Shown here: positions 33,401-45,400 of the stretch, in pieces
Numbering within the stretch: position 1 is the first letter of the stretch
Layout of the letters: every line of letters starts with the position of its first letter
Origin: Archilochus colubris
Lineage: Eukaryota > Chordata > Aves > Apodiformes > Trochilidae
Reading direction: 5' to 3'
NCBI GenBank assembly: GCA_023079485.1
Contig: CM041083.1
Coordinates: forward strand, 57,189,847 to 57,253,846
DNA: 64,000 bases
Position numbers and translations under genes: made by a program
Notes under the pieces: model-generated
The model's input: only the letters and a program-made list of their open reading frames with translations
The model's database searches: none
Told to the model about the DNA's origin: nothing

Positions 33401-36400
33401 GTTTTTTCTAATCTCTCCATCAAGAGAAACTTCCATTCTCCCATCTCACCTCCTCTGTCTCCCTATTCACTTAGCCACCTTAGCAGCAGCTTGCAGTGTT
33501 GTTATCCTGCATTATGCATCCACAGGGATGTGCTTGGGATGCAGCTTCTGCCAGGCCACAGGGGCTATGTGGCTGTGCTTCTTGACCTGCCCCATGGGAG
33601 CTCTGTCCTAGGTGAGCCTGCAGGCTTAGACCTTACCTGGTGTGTAATATAATCAAAATATTGGTAAGCCCTCCATGTCCCACAAATTTAGTGGCTTTTT
33701 AAATGAACTTTACTAATGTTAAAACATTTTGCTGAAAGGATACAACTTACATTTTACCACTATAGACTGTTTCTCTAGACCTGATTTGAAGTGGTGTTTT
33801 TAGAAAATATTTATTTATTTTCAAAAGACTCAGTGATGAGTCTTGATCCTCACTTGGGTTATGTCCAGGCTGTGGTCCAGTAACAGCCCTTACTGAATGC
33901 TAAGGCTTTAAAATAACAACAGCACTAAAGCATATACTGAACCAAACACATATAAAAGTTAGTTAACATAAGTTGATTCTGGACATACCTGACTTAGTTT
34001 TGAATGCATAGGGAACCCAAAAGTGTAATGATTATAACAAGACCTTAAATACTCTCATTAATGGATACTTACTTGTGAACACAGGCTGATATACGTGCAT
34101 TTTTTACCATCTCCAGAGTATCCCTTCAAGCAATTGCATACTGCCTACAAGACAAAACCAGAAAACATCCATACACGGGCAAATGTTTGACTTTTTTGAG
34201 CCACTTATATTTAATTTACTTTTTTTGCTAGATTATTTATCATAGTGATATGATATACACCATCTCTCTCGCAGCAGTTTTGTAGCCAGCATGATCAACC
34301 ATAGACTGAGACTGGAAAATAAACATTTCCAAGGAACTCGCTCTTCCTTTCCCCTACCTATTCATCTTTCATCTTTCTTCTGCTGCCCTGGTCATTTGGA
34401 AAGCCCCCTGACACCTGAGCATGGTTATCTTGCTCATGAAACAGGCTAGCCCCCTAATTTGTTTCCCTCATTTTATTTGCATAGGCTGATGTTCTCTCTT
34501 CCTTTCCCCTGTTTTTAAAGTGCTGAAACAAATCATCAAAACACACTCGGAATCATTTCTTGATGCTACTGACAGCTTGCCATGCAGTGGTAATGCATTT
34601 GATACAGCATGATTACTTTGTTTTGCACTTTGTTATCACAAAGATGAAGGAAGGCTGCAAAGAAGTTACTTATCTTCCTCTCCAGCTCACTGCTTAATGG
34701 TTCTCAATTTAGAATTCACAGTGTGTAAGAGAAGAAAAATTCAAGCAGGTTCCTGCAGCAGAAATAAAACTGGTAGGCAGTATAACAACAGTGTTTCAGG
34801 TATGTGTATGACTGAAAGCAGACTCATTTCTGTCCCCTAAGCTCAGCTCTGCTGTAGTGGAGGTGATTATTGCTCCAATGTTAACTATATTCCCATGAGT
34901 AAGGAAATATAAATAATCACATTGCAGCTACTACTTCTATCCCCAGTGAGGGTATATGGAAGAAAATAGCAATCACCTGTCTTGTCTAGAGGGATGAAGA
35001 AGGAATTAAGTGGCTCTACTCCCACCAGGAACAAACTGACTTGCAAATGACAGTCAAGGCAAATAGTTAATTGATTAGGACTGCCAAATTGATTAGCTGC
35101 CAAAAAGGGCAGATGGGTTTGTTGCCCCTCCCATCCCTGGACAACTGGAAGGTAGGAGGTGTCCTCTGACTCCCAGTCATTTCCTGCACTGCTTCTGAAG
35201 AAACACTTCATCCTGCAGTGCTTGCAGGGGTTTTACAGTCCTGCCAATATGAAGCTGTAGGGGGGTGGTGATAGGAAGTGCTGCAGTCAGGTGTTCAGCT
35301 TCTTCTGAAACTGCTGTAAAAATAGAAATGCTAATCTGTGCCATTTAATTGTCTGGGCCCATTTGTTTCTCTTTTCGGATCCTTGTCCTTTTATACTTGG
35401 TTTACTATGAGGAGTATGTGGCACTTCTGTATGGGAGATGCAGAGCAGTGAAGAAGTGGATGCTTGTATGTTGTAACCCTTGTGTGAGAACTATGATTCA
35501 GCCCATTATGTTTCCTTGTGAATATATTGGAGCTGTGAAGGGAGAAGGGCCAGTCTGAAATGCATTTTTTTCCATGCTGTTTCTATAGCATTAAAAGAAG
35601 CATTATCTGGAAATACTTTCAAACTGACAGGTTTTCAAACCAAGACCTCCCAAAGGAGAAAAACAACTGCTTAAAACAGCAAAACACTGCTTTCCTCTGC
35701 AGTTTTGGATTTCTTTTACTGGAATTATTTTTTTTTCATCTTTGTCTGCACTCCTTCTGCAATATCTTTTTGAACAAAGCATAAACTTCAGAATTTTTGT
35801 TATGAGAAGCACTTTTCCATTTCATAACAAGATTGAGGTGGGGAAGTCTGTCTTTACCCAAATATAAGCAGTTGGCAAGTCTCATTTTTCTGCACTGGCA
35901 AAGTACTCACTTGATTTGGTCCAGTCTGTGTACATTCTGCATTTCTATCGCATCCACCGTGGTTCTCCAGACAAGGGTTGATTTCTTTATAAAGCACAAA
36001 ATATAATTTAAAAAATTACTTCTGAAAACCTAAAAGGGGAGAATTTTAAGTAAAGCATACTAGGAATGAAGATTTATGACAAGTGTAAATGAAACTCATT
36101 CTCTGTAGCTGCTTAATACCTTAGTCTAGGTCTTGTAGTTGTCTTGGTGAAGGTTAAAACACTTCTGTCAGCATTTCTAAAAACATATCTGGGGAGGTGT
36201 ACAGTACAACAGCATCTAAAAGTCTTTGAATCTGCAAGCTGCTGAAGATGGGGTTATCCTTGTCAAGAGGCAGATCTATTAAGCTTTGGTGTCACTCCAC
36301 ACTGCTCTAGTTGCATGGCTTGCCAAGCTGTATCAATCACACGATAGGTAGGGATGCTTTTGGGTCTACAGTATCATGGAACTGTGATTCTTGGTTATAG

Positions 36401-39400
36401 TGGAAGGATTCTCCACCTACAGGAAAACTCAGCCCTGCCATTTTCCTCCTTGTGATATATTAGACATTGGGAACACTCACTCACCCATGCAGACTATCCC
36501 ATCTCCAGTGTACCCAGCGTTGCAGACACACACTCTGTTGCCAGGGGCTGTTCTTCTGCACTCTGCCTTGGCAGAACAGCCACCATTGCTGGTCTTGCAA
36601 GCATCAATAGCTGAACAGTGACAACAAGACAGATTAAAACAATGTCCTTAAATGCTTTTTCGCTTTTCAGGTTAAGGGGTCTCTGTCTTTCAAAGAGATT
36701 CACTGATATTTTCTGAATATAGAAACTCTCAGAGACCATATTCTTAATTGGTGTCAGATATTTAATCCAACCTAATGATTACAAGCAGGAAAGGTGAGAA
36801 GATGCTTCTAGTCTGAAAGAATTAATCCAGGACTGATTTTCAGTAACTTCCTGTCTTCTGATTCTCTGCATTCCAACCAAACACCAAAAAAGGGGCCTTC
36901 TCATTCTTCTCTAGATTAAACTGCCATTTGAAGCTTTCCTTTAGCTTGCCTTGTGCTGCACACAGATTAAATGTCCTCCTCTTGCAGGAAGTCTTTAGAG
37001 GGGCCACCCAGGCCCCTCCAGCAACAAAAGCTCTTGGTTGTTATTCAGATGGATATTCATGCAACTCTAGATGAGCTGAAGACTCATCTACTGACACCTG
37101 AGCATGGTTATCTTGCTCATGAAACAGGCTAACCCCCTAATTTGTTTCCCTCACTGAGTTTGCTTGGGTCATCCTTAGAGCAGGGAAGGAAGCTTTTTCT
37201 GACCTTCAGTGTGAATCAAAGCAGCCCAAACATTGTTTCATTTTTGGCCTCAAATGACCCCGGACTGCTGTTTCAGCAGCTGTAACATTCAAACTGGGGA
37301 GATGATTTATCCTGACTGGTTTTGCCTGGGAATTCTGTATAAGGGAATAAATTACAAGACTTGTCTGGTTGGAAAAGACCTTGAAGGTCATTGAGTCCAA
37401 CTATTACCTGAGTCTACCAACCATTAGCCTAACTTCCAGGTCCAGTGCTTAAACTGCGTTCCTAAGCACCACACCCATAGGAAATAAAACATAGGCAATA
37501 AGGATGAGTGCAGACTCACTACGGGTCCCCTGTGTCACCCAGCTCTTCCTACACGTAGGCAGTTTCCCTCTAGCAGATTAAGTCCCTGCCCATTGCAGGG
37601 AGGTTGGAGTAGATGATCTCTAAGGTCCCTTCCAACATATGCCGTTCTATGATGATTCTGTGAAAATGGATTTGTTTGATTTGTGCTAGAGGAGAAAATG
37701 AAAGCAGCCAGAGTAAGAGTGCTAACATCTTAGATTAGGACCCTGCCAGCCATTGTAAGTAGACAAACATGTTTCTGTTCTTGAGAGAATTAGTATTTTA
37801 ATCAGTTACAGATTAAGTAAAACAACTGTAAAATTAATTACAATTACTGTAGCCAGAAGCAATCTATTTCATAACTCCTGGATATCCCAGACTCTTGGAG
37901 GGTTTAGCTGCTTCTGCCCCTTTCTGAGGGTCTCTCAGCTCTCTCTAGCCTGAAGGTGTTGATTTTACCAGAAATCTGTGCAAATTCAGAAAGCTGAGGA
38001 AATGGTAGAGCTAAACATTTTCCAATAGCTGGAAGTGCTATTGTACCCTGAATTGGCCTCTCTTTGCTGAGCTTTGATGGGAAAAGGATTAAAAGTCATG
38101 ATCCATGTTTCATTACTCTGCAAACAATGGGGCCTGGGCTGTGCACAGCATGTTCCCTTTTTGTCTGGTCTCCCTTAGCACAATGCCTTGCAGCTTGGGA
38201 GATTTTGAGCCCTTTGTTTGCTATGACTCTGCACCTGTTGAGCTCTTATTAATTTTGAGAAAACTGGCAGCAATTCCTTCTTTTTAACTAGTGCAGAGGG
38301 GAGTGCTGATCTCTCTCACCAGCTCCACTGTGACCAGAATGCTTCAAGTGTGTTTTTTTCTTTTCTAAAAGGAAGAAAAAAGTCCACTTGCCTGTGCAGA
38401 ATGTCCCGTTCCCCTCAAACCCAGCTGCACACTTGCAATAGGCAGTGCCATTTGATAGAAGAAGGCAGCTAAAGAAGTAGAAAAAAGGGTTATGACATTA
38501 AAAAAAAAAGAAAAAAAATACTCATCTGTACAGCCCTTGTTTTCATGCATGGTTTGGAAGGTAATGTCACAGAAATTACAAGGCACTTAATAATGTGCTA
38601 CGATGTAGTTACAGCCATATAAATAAAGCCAGTTGGATCAGGGTCCTCAAATGAATTTAGGATGTATCCTTTTAAGTATTAAAAATGTACGCTTTGGTCA
38701 TCAAGTTTTCTCATTCAGAACTCCAGAAGTTGCATGCCTGCTCATCCAAATATTGTGCACAATTTTTTCTTCCTGTTCATGCAGTTTATTCAGGGACAGC
38801 ATAAAACAGATGCACAGGGGTGGGAATCAGGTGTTGGAGTCCCCTAAGTTCACGTGTGGGTGTTTTAGACAGTTTGTTCTTTGTGCAAGTGTGGGTTTAA
38901 TGCCCCATGAGCTCTATATACCACAGGGATTGCTCCCTGGTATCAACCAGGGGCAATGTCACAAGACAGCCAGCACAATTCCATCCTTCCCTCTCACTCC
39001 TGCCATGTCTGCACATATTCCATGTACCCACAGGGGTATGGCAGTGGATGAGTAAGGCTCAAGAGAAGAGGCTCTATGCTTCTCCTCTCAGGAGCACAGT
39101 CTTGATGCCAGCATGCTTGGCATCCCACTGAGCAAATCTGAGAGCAGAGTAAATATCACTGTAGTAAACTGCAGTTCACAACCACATGAAGGAGAGAATG
39201 ACCCACGTCTGGGAAAATGGTAATTTTCCCCCCTGGTTTCTCTGCTCCTACAGAAAAGCTCTGCCTGAAAATGAGAAGTCTTTCCAGTCACCTTTCCTTG
39301 TTTTTTAAATGTCTTGGGTCATGTGAATCTTGCTAACTGATCAATGATGAGGGGTGGGTGCACTTCAGTAAATGGCTCAGTGGGGGTGACTCGCTCCTTT

Positions 39401-42400
39401 GAAAAGTGGTTAATGTCCCAGAATTGGTGCTGGACTGCTGAGAGAATTTTTTTCCCTTTATATTTTAATGTGAAGAGGACAGCTGTTTCTTGTCGATGCA
39501 AGATGGCATTTGTGAGTAAGGTGTGTGGTGGCTGATGGAGCGAATAGAAGGAACAGATAAAGCCCGCCTCAGAAACCCACCTTTTATCAGTTTTGCCTGG
39601 CCTCCTGTTCTCTTTAGTGCTGCAGGCTTCATTTCTTTGTATACTGCATGGTAGGATGTCTCATGGTGTTGGTGGTGTTGTTTTTTTATTCCCTTTCCCT
39701 CCCCCCCAAAAAAAATCCCACTTGCTTCCTCTATTAACATGCACATTTTAAACTTTCTGGGCTCATAGCTGAATATGTTATATTAACAGTGCTCCTTATC
39801 TCTGTGGCAGAAAACATGAGTGTTATCTATGCTGCTGAGAAGTCTTCATAAAGAGCCAAAACAGACTGCACTTTTTGCCTTTCAAGAGATCCCCTTTTTC
39901 TCCCAATAAGTGGATTTCATACATACTTAGCACTGGTATGGCATGAGGTGTTACATGCATCATCTTTGATTTCTGCAGGAAGGAAAAATAAAAAAGAAAC
40001 AGAGATAAGAACCATTTAGGTCACCATCCTTCTAATTTCCCGGTCTTCTTGGGGTCTGAGCTCTGCCCCAGACAACTGTGCTCTCTGGCTGAATAAATCA
40101 GCTCATATTTCTTAAATTCAGGTGTGAGGAAGTGGCATGCCAACGTATCACCAGGAAAACATTTCACTTGTTGACATTTACCTGTATTTAGGTGGGTGAT
40201 ATTTGCATATTATTAGCTTAATGATACAAGTGTAGGATTTCTAATAGAACTGAAATTTACTCAGATATAGCAACTATAGCAACTCTAACTATGAAGTTAA
40301 TTTCATTACTATTTCACCCTGAGCAAATTTAAAACTGTTGTTGAATGCTATTTTTAATGTGCTTATACTATTATTTGTTTTATATTATTAGACCTAGTTC
40401 TGAAAGTTATTTAATGCATTTTAATTGTTGCATCCCTATTTAATGGGATACAGGAGCTGTATTAAACTAACACAAAATGATTTGATATTTTATTACTGTA
40501 TTAGCAAAAATTAGTGTCCAGTGCTGTATAGACAAATCAACTTATTGAAACCCTTGGGAGGCTTTTGATCTGAGGATCAAAATGAGCTAGGTGACTACTC
40601 TGCAAAATAACAATAGTCTTAACAAATGGGGTATTCTTCTGGGACAGACACAGGGTAGCACAAGCAAAGAACTGGCTAAGTAAGGCATTTAATTCTCATG
40701 AGTGGCATTTCAGCTGTCTCTTTATTAATTAGAGTACTATCATAGCACCAGAGAGACCCCCGTGTCTCTCTGCACATGGGAAGCTTCTGGGTGGTGCACT
40801 GGGATCAGGACTGTAGTTCTGGCATTTCCTTAAATGCTCACTCCTTGCCCCAGAAAAAATGAAGGAAAGGGATGCTCACCAGTCTCACAGGTCACCCCTC
40901 TCCAGCCAACATCACATTCACAGGAGCCATCCCCATCAATCCCGCTGCTGCATTTCCCATGGACACACGTGCACACTGCAAGAAGAAATGGGAGGAAAGC
41001 TCTGTCCCCGGGCAGGGCAGCACTGGGGGGCACAGCAGGCATTGAGGGGAAGGAAGGGCAGGAGATATGGCCCAGGTGTCTTCTGCTGAGGCCACCTTTT
41101 GCTCTAGGGTGTTTCAAGAAATCCTTTGGGTTGTGCCTATTGGCTTCTTACCTACAGGATAAATCTAAATTCAAACTATGCTAATCTTTCCTGTGTTCCC
41201 AAGTACAGGGACTGAAACCGTATTTTAATGGCAAAGCATCTCAGCCTGAAGAAGAGGCGGCTCAGGGGAGACCTCATCACTCTCTACAACTCCCTGAAAG
41301 GAGGGTGTAGCTGGGTGGGGGTTGGTCTCTTTTCCCAGAGGACTTTCAACAAGATGATGGCACGGTCTTAAGTTTTGCCAGGGGAAGTTTAGGTTAGATA
41401 TTAGAAAGAATTTCTTTACAGAGAGGGTGATCAGACATTGGGATGGGCTGCCCAGGGAAGTAGTGGATTCTCCGTCCCTGGAGATATTTAAAAAGAGACT
41501 GGATGTGGCACTCAGTGCCATGGTCTGGGAACTGCAGCGGTAGTGTATCAGGGGTTGGACTTGATGATCTCTGAGGTCCCTCCCAACCCAGCCAGTTCTA
41601 TGATGATTCTATGATGATGATTGCTGAAAAAGCAGTGCTGAAGGGGATTTTTCTCACTGGATGCTGTTCTGAGCCTGTGGTGGGCCAGAGTAGGAGGCAG
41701 CATCTTCAAACAAGGGAGTAGAGAGAAAATACAGTAACAGGGGGGAAAAAGGGATTAAGACTTTGGTTTTTTAGGACTTTCAGGCAGATTTGCAGATTGG
41801 CTTATTACCCTGAAAGTGATGTGCTTTTCCAGGCTCTAGAATGGATGTGATTAGAAGATGTAGGGAGGAGGTTTTGACAAGCCCAGTGAAGGAGCCTGTG
41901 CAGCCTGGGGTTGCTCAGTACCTTGATCACAGTTGCGGCCGTATTTGCCTTCGACGCAGCTTTCGCAGGCCGTACCGACAAACCCCTCTCCGCACTCGCA
42001 GGCCCCTGTCCCGTTGATGCCATCCAGGCAGACGCCATTCCCGAAGCAGGCGTTCCCCGCTTTCCCTGGGCAGGGCTGGCACTGCTGCCCGAAGAAACCC
42101 GCGCAGCACTCCCTGGTCTGGAAACCAAGAAATGCTGCACTGAGAGGTCGGGATCTGGGCAGCGAGCAGGTGGGTGCTGGGTGTCACCTCTCAGGACGGG
42201 AAAGGGGTGGAGGTCAGCTATGGGTCTGGGTTTTTAGTGTCTCTGGCCACACTCCTTACTGTGCAGGCCTTAGGCTCCCACCTCAAGGTTTTTTACAAGA
42301 AAGATATGGATGTGCTGGAGCGTGTCCAGAGAAGGGCTATAAGGATGGTCAGAGGGCTGGAGCACCTCTCCTATGAGGACAGACTGAGAGAGCTGGAGTT

Positions 42401-45400
42401 ATTCCATTTGGAGAGGAGAAGGCTCTGAGGAGACCTTATTGTAGCCTTCCAGTATCTGAAGGGGGCCTACAGGAAAGCTGGTGAGGGACTTTATAGGCTG
42501 TCAGATAGTGACAGGACTGGGGGGAATGAATTCTAACAGGAGGAGGGTAGATTTAGATTAGATATTAGTAAGAAGTTCTCCACCATGAGGGTGGTGAGAC
42601 ACTGGAACAGGTCGCCCAGAGAGGCAGTGGAAGCCTCATCCTTGGAAATTTTTAAGGCCAGGCTGGACAGGGCTCTGAGCAACCTTATATAGTGGGAGGT
42701 GTCCCTGCCCATGGCAGAGGGGTTGGAACTGGATGATCTTTAAGGTCCCTTCCAACCCTGATAATTCTATGGTTCAAAGTCCTTCTGGGACCCAAGTGCC
42801 CTCCAGCACCATGGGGAAAGATGGACTGCAGTGCCAGGGACAAGCATGGGGTTACCCTTCCTGGACCCATTCTCCCTCTGCACCACATCAGCTCCCAGCC
42901 CTTCCCAGCCATCAGCAGCCTTTAACCTTCCAAGTGTCCTTCCAAGCCTACAAATATATTGTCAGGGATCACCTTAACATGCTGTGTATATTTAGCAGGG
43001 CGTTAGGAATTGGTGAAGAAAGTGGGGGCTCCAGGCTCTTACAGTGACAGAAATGGTGTACTCACAATGATGGTTTTGGCACACTTTGGCTGGCACCCGA
43101 TCTGGATGGTGTACGTTCTCATGTTGTTTTCCGAGAGGACGCAGTATTTTTTCTCCCCTGCCTGATTGCAAATTGGAGAAATGGCTCCACTTCTGAGTAT
43201 TATTGATTTGCTACTTATTTATTATTTTATATATTGTTTTAAAAAAATGGAATGTGAACTTTATGCATGGTGAACACTGACTCGCAGATCCATAGTGAAA
43301 ATGAAGGAAATACTTTTACAAATGAAAATTAATTAGCTAAGTGATTTTTTTTTTCTAACAAAAATGATTAATTTAGCTCAGTGCTCTGTGATACTTTAAA
43401 GGTGTGTTGAATACTGCCTTTGCTCAGAACTCAAAATTATTTTTTCCTGAAGTTTGACAAATGTTTTCTTTTTTCCCTGACACATTCCCTGTTCTTCTGA
43501 GTTCTTCTTGGAAAACTGAGAGCCAAAGCTCTGAAAAAATCAGTTGGTGAAACTTTATCTTCTAGGCCTGAACACAACTGGGAAAGATTGCTTGCCGAAG
43601 ATGACTTGATGGTGTCATTGGACACTTGTTAGGAGACTGAGCTAAGCGTCCACCCAGCTGCTTATTGTCAAGGGAATGTTAATGTTTTTGAGTTTCACTC
43701 ATGAGCACTTCAGCCAATTACTTTGATGGGATGGATGTGACTTGATCTGCTCTGGAACAATCTTTATTGGCAAAAATAATTTTAAAACAAAAAAATATAA
43801 AGGAAAATATGCTAACCCAAACAGAGGGACTTTCCCAGAGAAATTCAGATGCCAAGAAAATCTAGATTTTATTGTTATAGACAAGGACTGCTGAAGTTCT
43901 GCAGTTCTCATGCACTGGACTTGGGCACCCAAAGTCTTTATAGTCTCCAAGTCTCCCTGTGACCATAACTCACAGCACATTGCTGGAGACAGTTTGGTTT
44001 GCCTTTCAGTATACCTCTGATTTTCAGAGCTAAAAACTGCTTCTGTAATTCCTTCTGTAGCAAGCATTTTGCATACTACATTCAGTTCCTTCAGTTTTGC
44101 ATGGTAGATGTGACCTTTGCAGTTTCAAGAGTCTTCTGCTGTCTGAATGCACACTAGAAACTGCTCTTTCAAGCTAAAACTACTTTTAAGCTGCCCTTGA
44201 CTCTGCTGTCCTGCTCTCAGGGTGGAATGAGTCTACTGACTGTAAGTAATGTATGTAGCAGGCTGGAGTAACTACAATAACTTCTTGAAAATGGGGCAAT
44301 TATATTAAAAGCAGAATTGAATTCATGCTCAGTTTTGATTAAAAAAATAAATTAGCATTGATGATAAACTACTTACTATTTCTTTTGTTCCTGGAGGACA
44401 ACTTGATGGCTGTGAACAAATTCTGCACTTTTCCTTTAGAAACACAAATAGAAGGTATTTAACAGACTGTAAAGAGCTGCAGGTGGGTTGTTTAATAGAA
44501 AAGGCACGATTTCCAGCTGTATTTCTAAATCTGGCCCTCAGGGTGCACAGTCAGGATAATCCTTCTGGTAAAGGCAGTGAGGGAAGCTGGACTGCTCAGC
44601 AAGTAGGACCATCTCCACCCGCTGGACTGTGGAGACCCTCAAGGGGAAGCCTTCTTCCAAGGGGAAGAAGAAAAGTTCTTGTGGCTGTTTTGGTTTGCTC
44701 CTCTAAAGCAATGCTTCCCCAAAGCCAACCCATTTGAAAGCCCAAATCCTGAGCTTGGACATAGTTTGCCTGTGGCACAAGGGCAACAGCAGCTTGGAAA
44801 TTAAAACCTCATGGTGTATGTGTCCTATACCGTAAGCGTGTGTTACTTATTTGCCTATTTAAGGTCACTTTCTGCAAAAGGCCTAGGTACATGTTGTATC
44901 TATTATAAAATGCTTAATAGTATTCCTGTTTAGCTAAATATGTGCTCAGATTAATAAGGCTTAAATCAATGTTTAAGTATGTTGCTGTGTTTTAGCATAG
45001 TGGGGAAAATAATTTTCCACGGGGAAACAAAGTACTGTGTATGAAACCTGGTTAGTACCTGGTAGAGCAAAGCTGGGGGGAAGCCTTGAGTGAAATACAC
45101 TCAAATATGGGACTATATCTCAAAGAAAATAATTAAGCTGCAAAAGTTCATATCTGTTACATTTACTTTCACTGAAGCACAAGTCTCACTTTGCCTTGTG
45201 TGGTTTGTTGTGTGCTCCATAAAAGACAGGAGGTACCTGCCTGTTCCCTGTTCTATATGACTCATGCAGGAGAAAAGACAAAGGAAAACTTTCTCTGTCA
45301 CTTTGATGAAACCACATCCCACTTGTATTTTGTGTATAAAAGGGACAAAAGAGGGAGAATGGTTTACTAAGAGGCACAAGGAATGAATGTGTATGTGCAG

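Noticed and set aside
33098..33652. 184-codon plus-strand open frame in an intron
   Set aside because: No recognisable domain, no splice context, composition like the surrounding intron.
41933..42376. 147-codon plus-strand open frame
   Set aside because: Antisense to the CpG-dense STAB2 exon and then into a CR1; an effect of high GC.
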